Origin: Chamaecrista fasciculata | Taxonomy: Eukaryota; Streptophyta; Magnoliopsida; Fabales; Fabaceae | DNA length: 64,000 nucleotides | NCBI GenBank assembly: GCA_003254925.1 | Contig: QANZ01019422.1 | Span: forward strand, 118,453-182,452 | Direction of reading: 5' to 3' | Shown here: positions 27,083-39,270 of the stretch, piece by piece | Numbering within the stretch: the first letter of the stretch is position 1 | Layout of the letters: the number at the start of each line of letters is the position of its first letter | The notes under the pieces: generated by a model | Told to the model about the DNA's origin: nothing | What the model saw: only the letters and a program-made list of their open reading frames with translations | Database searches by the model: none | Position numbers and translations under genes: made by a program

Positions 27083-28076
27083 GGAATTGCGGTTTTTGTA
27101 CTTAAATAATACACTCACCCACTTTAAAGATCTAGATCAGTAAAATATTTTTTATGTACCAAAATGGGTTTCGTGCTACTGGAGCGCGTCTCCACTTTTG
27201 TACGGACCAATCATCATGTATCACGTGGCACTCGATATTTTAAAAAGAAAAATTAAATACTCAAAACGAGTCCCTAAGACGCATCTTTGAGCAAAAGGCT
27301 GACACAAATCTGTTTGTGTCAGCCGTGCAGCATCATTGATTTATTAAAGTAAAAAAAATATTAAATGAAATTAAAAGTTGATGTAAAATTTAGAGACGAA
27401 ATTGAAAAATTTTACTTTTGTTAAGACTAATAAATTTAATTAATTTTTTTCACTAATTATTAACATATACATCTTAGTTATTCTTTAATTTTTTATTGAT
27501 ATAATTATTGATGTAATTAATCTTGAAATAATTTATTTATTTAATTAAGACTAATAAATTTAACATTAGAAAACTAAAAAAATTTTACTTAATAATTATG
27601 AAAAATATGATAATTAATTTTTTTAAAATATTATATTTTATAACTAATAATACTTTAAAAAATTTTAAATAAACAAAAAAAAATTATGTTTTGATTAATA
27701 AATAGAACTGGCTGCGGTTTTTACCGCTGCAAAGAACAAATTAAATTAAAAAAAAGATAGCAACAGTTTAAAAATGTTGCAAAGTAAAAAAAATCAAAAA
27801 AAAAATAAATAATAAATCAATGATGTTGCACGGTTGACACAAGTAGATTTGTGTCAGCCTTTGGCTCAAAGATGCGTCTTAGGGACGCGTTTTTGAGTAT
27901 TTAATTTTTTTTTAAATATCAGGTGTCACGTGGCACTTGATGATTGATCCATACAAAAGTGGAGACGTGCTACAGTAGCACGAAACCTATTTTGATACAT
28001 AAAAGAAATTTGGTAATTTGGGTCTTTAAAGTGGCTAAGTGTATTATTTAAGTACAAAAACCTGCAATTGCAATCT
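27083..28076. mobile_element. Foldback element with arms of about 270 bp
   Basis: The left arm (27083-27350) and right arm (27810-28076) are inverted copies. Shared stretches include GTACTTAAATAATACAC, CACTTTAAAGA, GTGCTACTG.AGC, TCCACTTTTGTA, CACGTGGCAC, AGACGCATCTTTGAGC and GTGTCAGCC. The 450-bp loop is AT-rich and without coding potential. Nearby flanks at 27074-27082 and 28086-28094 differ in one base of nine (TTTTATCAT / ATTTATCAT), possibly a target duplication, but about ten bases of unmatched sequence lie between the right arm and that flank. It sits just upstream of NUA. Confidence 0.75.
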
Positions 28077-28119
28077 TGTGGTATTATTTATCATATTTGT
28101 CCTGACAAATTTAAAACTA

Positions 28120-28374
28120 GACTAAATTAACAATTTGATCCCTAAAAGATGATTGAGTTGACAATTCGGTCTTTAAAGGATTAAAATGTACAATTTAGTC
28201 TTTGAAAGATTAAAATACTTGTTAGTTCTTTTAATGGATTAATTAGTATATTGTTTTAATCTTTCAAGAACTAAATAGCATACCGTTTTGATCCTTTTAA
28301 ATATGTATTTTCATAATTCAAAGACTAAGTTGCCAATTTCTTCATCTTTCAGAGACCAAATTGTTAGTTTACTC
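28120..28374. mobile_element. Foldback MITE, group A copy 1
   Basis: The termini GACTAAATTAACAATTTGATC and the inverted GAGTAAACTAACAATTTGGTC match the other group A copies. Internal units repeat AAATTGTACATTTTAATC-like phrases in both orientations. Flanks TTAAAACTA / TCAAGACTA agree at 7 of 9, consistent with an old 9-bp duplication. Confidence 0.7.
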
Positions 28375-28439
28375 TCAAGACTATTTAGGGTCTGTTTGGT
28401 ATAATGTATTCTCATATATTAATATATTATAGTATTTTA

Positions 28440-28935
28440 GATGTTATAGTATGTGACACTATATCGTATTGTCAAAACGGGCTAAAGCCTTGTGGGGCAG
28501 CCCACACCCGCCAACTAAATGGGTGGGCTTGGACATCATAAAAATAGGTTTATTTAAAAGCGGGCCTAAATGGGTTGGCCTGGTATGGATGGTTCGCCCA
28601 CATATATTTTATTTTTTTATTTTATAAAATCTAAATATTGTTATTTGTTTGTTATTCTCTTATACTATTTTTTTAAATTATAGTTTTTCAAAAATTAAAT
28701 TAATTGTTAGATTATATAAAGTCAAATAATTGTATGATTACAATTAATATACAAATAAAAATATTTTCATTAACTTATAAGGTTTATAATATTTTTATTT
28801 ATCTTTCATCATATTATTATTATTTTATAAAATTTCAATTTAAAAAAATTTATTAAAAATGTGTTGGCCTACAGGCCAGCCCGTTTAACCCGCGGGCCAA
28901 CACAAATAGTTTTGGACATGCAGAAGCGAGCCTGT
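28440..28935. mobile_element. GC-rich subterminal repeats around an AT-rich core, hAT-like (tentative)
   Basis: Two GC-rich blocks, about 28478-28600 (GGGCTAAAGCC, GGCAGCCCACACCCGCC, GGGTTGGCCTGG) and 28863-28910 (TTGGCCTACAGGCCAGCCCG, CGCGGGCCAACAC), enclose an AT-rich core. Such GGGC/GCCC clusters are common near the ends of non-autonomous hAT elements. I cannot define termini or a target duplication. Confidence 0.35.
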
Positions 28936-29190
28936 TTATAAATGGATCATGTAATTTTTGTTTGGGACAAGGCATATTACATTAGTAGAATGACTTGAGG
29001 CAATTTTTATAAAAGGAGATTTTATTGGAGATAATCTTATTTGAAGCATTGTTGATACTAAATGTAGGCATCTCTCATAGTGAAAATTCAAATCTAGATT
29101 CACAATATTGTAGAAGACTAACCATTTTCGCTAGACCCAATCTTCGTTAGTTCCACAAGAGAAGTTTGAAAGATGGTAAGGCTATATTGT

Positions 29191-29556
29191 TAGCAAAAGC
29201 ACTAATTTTATCCCCAAATTTTACACTTACTGTCAATTTTATCTCCAATTTTTTTTCTGCAATCAATTTTGTCCCTAATATTTTACATTTTGGTTAATTT
29301 TATCATTTGACTAACTTCTTTTAATAAATTAACAACAGAGTACATCCTATTTTTTAATCTGAGTTAGGATTTGAGTTTCTTTTTCAATCAATTTTACATT
29401 ATATATCATTAGCCACGTAGATTCTGTCAATAATATTTTGCTAAAGTAAAAGTAAAAGATAAAATTGATAAAAACGTGAAATATTGGGAACGAAATTAAC
29501 TGTAAAAAAAATTAACAGTTAGTATAAAGTTTGAGGACGTAATTAGTATTTTTGCC
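29191..29556. mobile_element. Foldback MITE, group F copy 1
   Basis: Arms carry TTTTATCCCCAAATTTTA / AATTTTGTCCCTAATATT and their inverted counterparts. Ends are TAGCAAAAGCACTAATT and the inverted GGCAAAAATACTAATTA. Flanks CTATATTGT / CTACATTGT match at 8 of 9. The copies at 41118-41461 and 41514-41872 are clear relatives; they share TGCATCCTATTTTTTAAT in the loop. Confidence 0.75.
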
Positions 29557-30954
29557 CTACATTGTATAATTAGTAGCTGTGTGATGTGCCAATATATCAA
29601 CAAAGATGTTTGCCTCTCTTTTGTTGGAAAACTGCTTGGACTTTAGAAGGAGGCAAACGACTTTATGTAATCCTACAAAATAGAGAATAAAGGGTAAAGC
29701 TCAAAACCATGAGTCCCACTCTAATTAATCCCATTCACAGGATTAGTTGAATCAGTTTCAAGGATTAATTTGTTATCCCATTAATGCATCAATTTTGATG
29801 CCTTGGATTGCTCCCCCAAAGTTGTGCTTTAATCATAGAGTAGTTTCCAAGTCCAAGAAAGAAACTGTAAATCCAACTGCCCCAATAGTCTCTAAGGACA
29901 CCACCACATCCAAAACCCTTCTCTTTATTTTTCACCAAATTGTTTATATTGACTAATAAGAAATTGATTTAAGTGGTAAGTGATTTGTTATCGTTTAAAT
30001 AAAGTTTATAATTAGAGATATTGTGAATGTAATTACTTCAATTAAGAGACTTTCTCACCATAACTAAGTGCACAACATAGATTGAATCTAGATTAATCAT
30101 AACAAAACTTCAATAGTAGAAAAAAAAACGTTGTTGTTGAATTTAACGTTGTTGTTGAATTTAACGTTGCTTGATTGATTGTGAAACGATTAACTCACTT
30201 TTGAGACTCGATTTGACCTCTTTTTTTATGGTCCTTGTTGGGTAATACTCATAAAAAAGAACTGTGTAGCTCTGAATTTGTCACATTAGAACTTAAAATA
30301 AAAAAGATATAATTAGTTTGAGAACAATTTTAGAAATTATGGAAACATATAGGATAAATTTAAAACAAATAAAATATTTAAGATCAGTTTAAAATCCACC
30401 CCATATATATGGGACTGATTTGAGGTTTTGACCAAATATAATATAATATACGCTTATTCATATCTTTTAACATAAGAAGATGCCAGCCTGCACTAGAGTC
30501 ACTTGCTTGCTTAAGAGATACGGTGAGAGTTTCAGCCATGTAAGTTTTACAAATAATGCAATTATTTACATACTTGATTACTTATGGCTAATTTGATTTC
30601 TCAAAAAAGTGATACTTATCCTTCCTTACTAGTCAAAAAGAAAAACAATTATCAACTTTTAAGTGGTAATTAAATCTGATGGTTAAGATGTGGTTCATTT
30701 TAGAGACTTTACACCTTTTTTCGGACTTTAAGAGATCCTTTCTTATTCACCAGATTTGGTTGGAACTTTTTCTATCTATTTTTCCATTAAATAAACTAAC
30801 ATTTTTAGTTCATAAATTATATGAACATTGTTATTTTAGAATTTATTTTTAAAATAATTGATTTAGTCCTAAAAAAATCAGATTCATTACAAATTGAGAA
30901 AAACTTATTATTTAGTCTCTGAAATTACACTGAGTCAACTAATCAGTCCCTGAA
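29557..30954. other. Intergenic, no gene recognised
   Basis: AT-rich DNA. A + strand ORF at 29747-29956 (69 codons) has somewhat protein-like composition (PPKLCFNHRVVSKSKKETVN) but no motif I recognise, no codon support and no neighbouring exons. Another old repeat related to the GGTCC-type units seems to lie at 30840-30950 and to be interrupted by the next element. Confidence 0.4.
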
Positions 30955-31493
30955 GGTCAAAGGGTCATTTTGACCCTAAATATATGCCCTTATGTTAATT
31001 TTGGTCCATTATGTTTCAAAATGTTCAAATTAGTCCTAAATATCGGCAAAATGTTTCATTTTGGTCCTAAATATTGGTAAAATGTTTCATTTTGGTCCCA
31101 AACTATTGAATTTGGTCATATTTCTCTCGTCTCTCATTTCAATTTCAAAGGACTTGTTAAGAAGAGCTCGTAGCTCTTAATTCGTCGCATTTGAATTTGA
31201 AATGAGAAAGATATGATCAACTTTGCTTGTTTGACCATGAAATGAACGGTCTACTTTTAGGACTGATTTGACCTTGTTTGTTAACGGCCCCAACGGGATA
31301 GAGAACGTACTCTTTGAGAACAATATGTAGCTCTAAACTTGTCACGTTTGAACTTGAAACGAGTCATGTTCAATAGTTTGGGACCAAAATGAAACATTTT
31401 CCCAACATTTAGGACCAACTTGAACATTTTGAAACATAATGGACCAAAATGAACATTATGACATACATTTAGGACCAAAATGACACTTTAACC
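30955..31493. mobile_element. Foldback MITE, group B copy 1
   Basis: This 539-bp inverted-repeat element starts GGTCAAAGGGTC and ends GACACTTTAACC. Each arm holds four or five spaced units of the type CATTTTGGTCCTAAAT. Flanks GTCCCTGAA / GTCGCTGAA match at 8 of 9. The related copies are at 51495-52051 and 62860-63182. It contains no open reading frame of note. Confidence 0.85.
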
Positions 31494-32050
31494 GTCGCTG
31501 AATAATTGAAATACACGATTTGGTTCCTAAGATATTTCAATTATAAACTATTTAGTCCCTAGTGACGACTTGATCCCTGAATTTGAACTAATTTTATACT
31601 TTTTAGTCTTTAAATTTGTACTAAATTAATACTATTTTTTTTGGCCTGAATTTGAACTAATTTTATACTTTTTAGTTCTTGAATTTGTACTAAATTAATA
31701 TTATTTGATCCCCAAATTTGAACTAAATTTATATATCTCAAAAATTGTACTTTTTGGTCCTTGAATTTGACCCAAGGACCAAATCATTGACAATTACAAT
31801 AATTGAGGAATTAAATAGTATATTTTGATTATTTAAAGAATAATTGGTGTAAATTCATGAACCAAATAGTATGTTTTCTTTTACAATTTATTCATTTCAC
31901 AAATATTTTATCATTATAGACTCAGTCCTTAGAACTAAATTGTAATGCATCATAGATTTTTAGAGACTTGATCAATAATTTCAAAAACTCAAACACTAAA
32001 CTAACGGCACCTATATATTTAGGGATCAAATTAATAATTTACCCTTTTTC
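31494..32050. repeat. Array of diverged units of the GGTCCTTGAATTTG type
   Basis: Phrases such as GATCCCTGAATTTGAACTAA and TTTTATACTTTTTAGT recur at roughly 40-90 base spacing, first in one orientation and, after about 31750, partly in the other. It looks like another old foldback element, into whose left part the group B copy inserted. Its ends are unclear. Confidence 0.5.
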
Positions 32051-32203
32051 TTATTGTTTGACCAATTTTATTACAATTTCGCTTTAAATAATTCAAATTC
32101 ATATATTATCTTTAACAATGTATTAACAAACAGCACAAGGAAGAAGCACATGGCAAATGTATATTGAACTCCACTCAAAAGATTCACACCAACTCCAAAG
32201 TCA

Positions 32204-32663
32204 TATATATATATATATATATATATATACATTGTGATCTAAGCCAGAGCCCCAAAAGTTAGAGAATACAGTGAATTATAACAAAACCAACCCCATCAAA
32301 CCAGACCAAGAAAAACCCAAAAAAAGAAGAAACAAAAAGAAGAGAGAGAAAATGGTCCTACACACACTCTTTCTCTCTCTACAAGTATCTTTCACACTTC
32401 ACAGGCTGTTAAAGAGCACCAAAATAATGCAAAGTCTGAAGGGTCACATGCCCTTAAAGCAAACTAACTGACACTCACACACATGCCATTCCTCAAGCAC
32501 ATGTTCTCTGTCCCCTAACTATCCCACCACTTTAACAACTTCTCAAATCCCTTTTTTTTAATATATATTTTAATTTAAACCACACCCAAACTGTCATTAA
32601 TTAATTAAGCATCTCACAACATCTCACAAATTAGAAAATAATAATAATAATAATAATAATAAT
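32204..32663. repeat. Microsatellites (TA)n and (ATA)n
   Basis: A (TA)13 run lies at about 32204-32229 and an (ATA)9 run at about 32637-32663. Between them is pyrimidine- and adenine-rich DNA without supported coding content, downstream of the glycosylase gene's stop. Confidence 0.85.
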
Positions 32664-32934
32664 GACAACCCCTTTTTAAGTTTCTTCAACCTAATCTAAT
32701 ATTATACACAAACTATGGTTAGGATATGATCACGTTTATATATATACGCTCTTTAGCATATATAGTTTAGTGTCAACAATTTCTTTATTTTGATAGTTGG
32801 AAGAGGGAGATTCTTAAGTAAGATATAATATAGGTACATATATAATGATCAAGATTTTTATAGGTTGAATCTTGATAATCATATGTGTGCATATATTATA
32901 TGGTACTTAAGGAGTTTTTCTCCAAGATATGATT

Positions 32935-35790
32935 TTATAAAGAGAGGTCTTTGGTTACGGAGTTAGGGCAAGCGGCTATTAAAGTGCAATGCAAGTGCCT
33001 ATGGCAAGTGATCAAGTGATCGTTGGTTATACCGGCTGCTTGCATGAAAGAGTGAACCACGGTTGAACCAACGAACCTAAAATTTCTTCGAACCATGTCT
33101 TTACTTATGCTCTCGGACTTTGATGTTTTAACCAGAATCTTGTGACCAAACTTGTATTGAGTGGAGATGGGTTTGTGATTTACAAAACCCCATATGTATT
33201 TGTCAAATGTTCCAAATTCCTTCTTAATCTGAAATTGCCAAAAGTTTGGAAAAACAAAATATTAGCTAACCCAAAACTAATTTCATTTGAAGAATTTGTA
33301 GTGTGTTAAAATCTCAATTTAATTATGAAAACAAAACCATATAGAAGACATAAATTAAGAATTTAAAAAAAATGATATTATTTATTTATTATTATTATCT
33401 TGTATCTTTTCAACAATTTTTTTTTGAGTTTTCAATGTAACTAATTCAATACCCTTTTAAGATACTATATAAATAATAGAGAAACAAAAAGCTCCAACTT
33501 TTTTTTTTATACATAAAGCTCCAAGTTTTAAATCAACAAATGTGTGAAAGACCAAAAACTTAAAAGAGAAAATAGTAAGAAGCAGTTGAAAACAAAGACA
33601 ATATAGTACTTCCCCATCATTGATACTCGAAAAAGTTTAAACCCAAAAGAAAATAATCATAATAAAAACAGAGATCAGGTAAGAAAAATCAAGTACTCAA
33701 AAGGGCATATATATAATTAAGCATAGCTCATGAGGAACTTAATTAATTAATTAATTAATTAACAATACTTTTTCTTACCTCTAAAATTCGATTAGCGTTG
33801 TCAACAACTCCTCGAACTCTGCTTATATCAATCCCATATTCCGAACTAATCGAAATCATTTGTTTCTCATTTAAGTTGGCCACTATCTCTGCATCAAATT
33901 CTGAAAACGCAGTCCTGTTCATAAATTCGAAAGTTAGTTAATACCCCTCTTTTGATCCACATCAATTATTATATAGAATAAACTAATAATTTGGTCCCTG
34001 AAATATCACCGAGTTGTCAACTTGGTCCTTGGAAGATTAAAATATACATTTAGTCCCTGGAAAATCAAAATGGTATATTTTTTAAAAATTAAAATAATAG
34101 TGTACTATGGACTAATAATATATCATTTTGATCTTTCAGGGACTAAATTGTACATTTCAATCTTTCAGAGACCGAGTTATCAGCTCGGTGATCTTTAGGG
34201 ACCAAAATGAGAGTTTACTCTATTATATATTTCAAACTATTAATTATTATTATTTGAGTAAATATATAAATTAGTCTCTAAAACATATATTATTTAACAA
34301 TTTACTCTCTAAGAGTGGAGTTTTCATTCTTTTAGTCCCTAAAAGTCTTACTACTAATACATTTTCTTATCCCTCTATAAATTAATCTCTAAACATATGT
34401 TGGGATTGGAGACTAAGAAGGAGAAGGAAAGAAAAAGATAGAAGAGTCCCCTTATTTTTTTTTTTTATCTCTGGAATGATCTAAGCAAAGATTAATCTCA
34501 TTTGAGTATGAGACCAGAGACGAAGAGTCCCGTCATTTGAAAAATAAGAAAATAGTAGATAATGAGGAATTGAGTTTTAATCTCTTATTCTTTTTCTCCT
34601 TTTTGGCTCATTAAAAATTAATTTCTCTTCTCTTTCCCTTTCCTCTTTAATCTTTGATCCAATCGTAATCATATTGAGGTTCTTACAGCAAAACCCAACC
34701 TGAAATCTTGGCGTTTCTTGAGAATTGAGGTCCAATCTGATCCAACCTGAGCGCCACTTAGGACGAGAAGCTCGAACAATATCCTGATGGACAACAAGGT
34801 TTTTTATATTTTAGTCAAATGTCAATTGTAATAATAATCATTTGTCTCTTTATATTTTTGCTTTGTCTGCTAGGTGTTTGTGTCTGTGAGAGATAAAGAG
34901 AACAAAACAGTGAAAAAACAAAGAGAGAATAGTGAGTTTACTTGTCATCATGCTCTGGGACTCCCCATTCTTCATCATGATAAGCAACATAAATAGGATC
35001 TAGTAATCACAAAACACATTGAAGTTACTAGTTAGTACAATCCTGAAACCGTTAAAAGTCATTAAAAGGCACAGAAGTAATACAGTTTAGTCCCTTACAC
35101 CTATTTTATAACAACTAACTTGTAAAGACAGAATGATTAAAATGTATTGTCTCAATGACTTTTAAAGATTAAATAGTGTAAACCAAACTTTCACGTATTA
35201 AGTTGCTAACTCGTGTATTTTTTTTTACGGAAACTATATAGAGTAAACTTACTTTTTGTCCTGAACTTGTCCTAAAATTATGATTTAAACCCTGAATAAC
35301 ATTTACAAAATAAGGACCAAAAAGTGTATTTTCAACATCTATTGACCACTAAATCGTATTTTTGGAAAAAAAAAATTAGGGACTAAAAGTATATTTTCAC
35401 AACTATATATGATCATTTTTTTTTTACTTTTAGTAGTACCTGAATTGGCAGTGATAAAGCTGCATCTCTTGTGCTGCTGATCCTGATCATGATGATCACT
35501 TGTTGTTGTGAGAATATTGCTTGAAGCATGATGATCAAGAAGAGGAATCTTCACTACCTCTCTTTCAAACTTTGCAGACTTTGATCTTCCATAATGGGCA
35601 ATCTTCATCTTCCTCTGTGCTTGTTGCAGAGCCACTTGTTCCCTTCTCACAGCAGCTATACTTCCAGGTGACTCAGTGATCAAAGAAGAACAATAACTCA
35701 AATTATTATAATTATAGGATCCCTCTTTGAAACTCTTTGACTTTTTCATCCTCTCCAAACTAGGAGAAGGAGCCTTCTTTGAGTAATTTC

Positions 35791-35824
<34 letters not shown>

Positions 35825-36133
35825 CACTACTACATTTGTAGGCTTCTCATCAGAAACTTGAGTTTCTTTGCTGTAGTCATTGTTGTTGTTATTATTAATA
35901 GTAATAAGCCTTGGGGACTTTGACTTTGGAGAAATTGGGGGTGTCAATGAGGTTTTACTAGGAGGAGGTAATGGTGATGGTGGTACTAGTTTCTTCATGG
36001 AGTTTCTCCTCTCAAGGTTATTAGGAACTCGGTTACATGTCGGCTGAAGCACCGGCCGGCCATTGATCCTGGCCACCGCAGGCAGAGGGGCTGCTTCTAT
36101 GCCTTCTACTACTTTAGCCTTGGAGCTACACAT
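32935..36133 (-). CDS. DNA-3-methyladenine glycosylase I family protein (TAG-like)
   Basis: Five coding exons: 35440-36133, 34942-34999, 34700-34783, 33779-33914 and 32935-33228. Borders are GT/AG and the frame is open throughout (1266 bases, 421 residues, TAA stop). The start MCSSKAKVVEG is typical of plant members; an in-frame ATG 60 bases upstream is less likely. Residues 1-200 are low-complexity (Ser, Pro, Asn; a 12-Thr run from a GTT microsatellite) and end with the conserved AAVRREQVALQQAQRKMKIA segment. The glycosylase domain begins at DPIYVAYHDEEWGVPEHDD and includes LFELLVLSGAQVGSDWTSIL, SRVRGVVDNANRILE, FDKYIWGFVNHKPIST and FRFVGSTVVHSFMQAAG. It ends with TNDHLITCHRH. The His of YHDEEWG and the His and Cys of NDHLITC fit the zinc ligands of E. 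coli Tag. The expected role is base-excision removal of 3-methyladenine. Confidence 0.92.
33976..34220. mobile_element. Foldback MITE, group A copy 2, in a glycosylase intron
   Basis: A 245-bp palindromic element starting GAATAAACTAATAATTTGG and ending in GTTTACTC. It is flanked by a perfect 9-bp direct repeat TATTATATA (33967-33975 and 34221-34229). It lies in intron 3 (33915-34699) of the TAG-like gene, clear of both splice sites. Confidence 0.9.
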
Positions 36134-36293
36134 TATTTCTATATATGTTTTTGCCTTCTTGTGAACTTTAATTTGTGCTAGGGAAATTAACAAGGAGAAA
36201 TTAAGGACTAGAATGAAAGAAATAATAGGTAGGGATGATAGATGATGGAAATGAGAGAGTAGTGAAGGAGAAAGGAAAGGAAGATATGTGGGG

Positions 36294-36300
36294 TTTTATA
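36294..36300 (-). promoter_or_regulatory. Candidate TATA box of the glycosylase gene
   Basis: TATAAAA on the - strand, about 160 bases upstream of the chosen ATG, in an otherwise purine-rich leader region (36134-36300). Position and sequence suit a plant core promoter; there is no other support. Confidence 0.45.
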
Positions 36301-36468
36301 AGAAGATGAGGAAGGGAAGTTGTAACATGGGGAGGTGGGGATCTGCCATACAACCTCTTGTGGAGGGCATTACTTTATGCAAACTAAACCACGAGGGATG
36401 AATGTGACACACGCTTTCATTAAAATCTTAACCCATTTGGCAATATGTGTATATATCTATGCATATTG

Positions 36469-37094
36469 AGTGAATTCATGATTTGGTCCCTGAATGATGG
36501 TAGATTTATCAATTTAGTCCTTAAAGATAAAAGAGTAAACTAACAATTTCATCCCCAAAAGATCCCGAACTGATAACTCTATCCTTAAAAGATTGAAATA
36601 CATAGTTTAGACTAAAAATCAAAATAGTTTATTTATTAGTTCTTTTCATGGACCAAATAGTATATCACTTTAATCTTTTAAGGATTAAAAAGTATGTTGT
36701 TTTAATCTTTTAAGGACTAAATTGTATATTTCAATCTTTCAGGGACCGAGTTGTTAGCTCAGTGATCCTTCAAGGACCGAATTGTTAGTTTACTTAAGAT
36801 AAAATTATAAAGTTTAATCCTCTTGAAAGATGCAATTTCAATCAATTTAGTCATCTTGTTAAATATACAACCTAAAATTTAATGACAGATTTGATGTGAT
36901 TCTAAACTTTGTTAGTATTATACTTACTAGCTAATTGATGTTAGAAAATCATATAATTAACCCTTGAACAAAATGACCAAATTGATTCATTGTAATTGCA
37001 TTTTTAAAAGACTAAAATCTTATAAACCCATCTTTATTTAGGGACTAAATTGAGAAATTCATTATTTTTCAAAGACCAAATCATTAATTTACAC
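36469..37094. mobile_element. Older foldback element interrupted by group A copy 3
   Basis: GAGTGAATTCATGATTTGGTC with AATTTAGTCCTTAAA (36469-36525) is matched in inverted form at 37036-37094 (AGGGACTAAATTGAGAAAT, GACCAAATCATTAATTTAC). The younger group A element at 36533-36795 sits within it. No clear target duplication is seen for the outer element. Confidence 0.55.
36533..36795. mobile_element. Foldback MITE, group A copy 3
   Basis: A 263-bp inverted-repeat element with ends GAGTAAACTAACAATTTC and, inverted, AAGTAAACTAACAATTCGG. It is flanked by a perfect 9-bp duplication AAGATAAAA (36524-36532 and 36796-36804). It lies about 400 bases upstream of the glycosylase gene's ATG. Confidence 0.9.
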
Positions 37095-38763
37095 TTCATA
37101 TATGTATGCATACCTCAAGGCTAATCATAATAGCTGTTATTGTTCCTCTGAAACTCTCAGTATTGGTTCTGATCACAGTTATTTGATTCCTTTTAGCCTT
37201 CAATAAGGAGAGAATCAAGGAAGAAACTTGTAGGAGGATTCGTTGGGTGGGAAATTATATTGAGATGTGCTGGAATTACCAACTATATATAAATATATAT
37301 GTATATATGCTTTTTCTTATATATATATATGCAACTTCTCCTATAATTTCAACTATATGTGTGTGTGTATATCTGCTTGTCTTATTAATGGATTAAATTA
37401 AACTAAAGAACATTATTTAAGCATATTTATCATAGCTGAATTCTGCCAAAAGCCTAGCTAAAAGTATGCTTAATATATATGTTCACTAGTCATTTTATAA
37501 TTGGTTAAACACTTTTAGTCTCCCTAGTTTTACAATAAGTTTCATATCAGTTTAAGTGTTTCCTTCTTGCTTTAGAAAATGTTCCAATTTTTCTGTTCTG
37601 TTAAATCTCTAATTTAACTTTTACTGCAAAATTTGAAAGTTATATTAAGTAGGAAACCAAATATATTAAGTATGAGTTAATAATGGCAAGTGAACAAATA
37701 GTGTCTGTGTCATTTTCAGCAGATTGTTAGGTTGAGTGATAAATTTTGAATGAATGACATGACAGTAAGGCAAGATTAAATCATTTTAAATATATATATA
37801 TATATATATATTATTTTGTATAATTTTTAGATGAAAATACATAAAAACCCCTGGAATATTTTACCGATAACATAAAAAAAACTCCTTCTAAACTTTGAAA
37901 AATGATCTTAAACTTTTAATTTATGTAAAAGAAATTATTATGTTTTTCAATAAAAAAAAATCAATTTTTTAAAATTTTATGATTATTATTACATTTGAAA
38001 TTGACCGAAACTTAATATTAGCAATTGCTGTTGGATTTTTTTAATCAAAATTTTAATTGATTAAAGTTTAAGGAGTGTTATACACTCTTGATAAAATTAA
38101 GAGTATTTTATTCATTTATTTTAACCTAATTTTTACAAACTTGATCAACCTAGATTTTTTTTCCCCCACTAAATATCTTTTAATGAATTTATAGGTTGGA
38201 GTGGTGGATAAGGAAAAGGTGCAAATTCAAGAAAATGACCACCAATGATTGGTCTTTTCTTTTTAGCTGTATGGAATCTATAAGCCTTTCTCTTTCTCTA
38301 TTTCTTGCTATATATGTATGTTTGTGTGTGAGTGAGAGAGCAAACTTTTCTGGGTAGAAAAAGCACATGTGACCCTTTATGAGAACCCTTACAAACAAAG
38401 CACTAGGCACATAGTATGCCTGGTTTGGGATTGAACTAAGTGGTGTAAAATAAAGAAAATTTAATATCCATGAGTTTTAATAAGTTGAGTTCTAAAATAT
38501 TTTTTAATTTTAAAAATTGATATATATCTCTTAAACTTGTTACTTTTATCACTTAGCGCCATCCTTTTGTCAATCTTCAATATCTAATTATGACCATTTT
38601 AATTTGTATATATATGAAAAAGTGAAATTATCTAGAAATGTTATTTAAAGTTCGCTATGTCTCAAATTAAAATTCAAGGGTTCTAAGTACATTTTAACCA
38701 TACAGAAAATAAGATATATATATATATATATATATAAACTTCTGGTCAAAACCTAATTTATAA
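37095..38763. other. Intergenic, AT-rich, no gene recognised
   Basis: Contains (TA)n runs near 37310-37330, 37790-37811 and 38709-38736 and scattered short ORFs without recognisable content. Nothing further supported. Confidence 0.6.
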
Positions 38764-39270
38764 GGTGAGTTTATTTTTGGTCCTCAAACTTGTTTGTTCT
38801 GTTTTAATACTCAAATTTTCTCATTTGTTGTTAGACCCAAACGTGATTATGTCTTTTTTTAGTTACAATATGAAGATAAATTTGTGGTTAATTTTTTTTC
38901 TCTCTCTTCCAACTCACTTAGTAAGAGTTTAGGACACCTATGAAAGAGAAATCATCTAGTCCAGGTGGTTTTTGTTCTGTTTTAATACTCAAATTTTCTC
39001 ATTTGTTGTTAGACCAAAACGTGATTATGTCTTTTTTAGTTATAATATGAAGATAAATTTGTGGTTAATTTTTTTTCCCTCTCTTTCAACTCACTTAGTA
39101 AGAGTTAAGGACACCTATGAAAGAGAAATCATCTAGTCCAGGTGTCCAAATCAGATATTACAGTCAAAACTAGACAGAATCACTTTTTGTACTAACAGTG
39201 AAACAAGTGAGAAAATTTGAGAACCAAAAAAGAATAAAGGAAAGATTGAAGAACAAAATGGAGTTTGCCC
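38764..39270. mobile_element. Foldback element carrying a 178-bp tandem duplication
   Basis: Terminal parts GGTGAGTTTATTTTTGGTCC (left) and the inverse of GAACAAAATGGAGTTTGCCC (right) pair, as do CTCAAATTTTCTCATTTGTT and its inverse near 39205. Inside, 38793-38970 is duplicated almost exactly at 38971-39144 (TTTGTTCTG..TCCAGGTG). Target duplications are unclear. Confidence 0.65.

Noticed and set aside
36134-36193. Upstream in-frame ATG of the glycosylase gene (20 extra residues)
   Set aside because: Plant family members begin with MCSSKAK-like sequence. The extra residues (MLISLAQIKVHKK) show no family resemblance.
28081-37100. CRISPR-like spaced repeats (recurring GGTCC units)
   Set aside because: This is a plant nuclear region. 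The units are diverged, in inverted orientation and framed by target duplications, so they belong to transposons.
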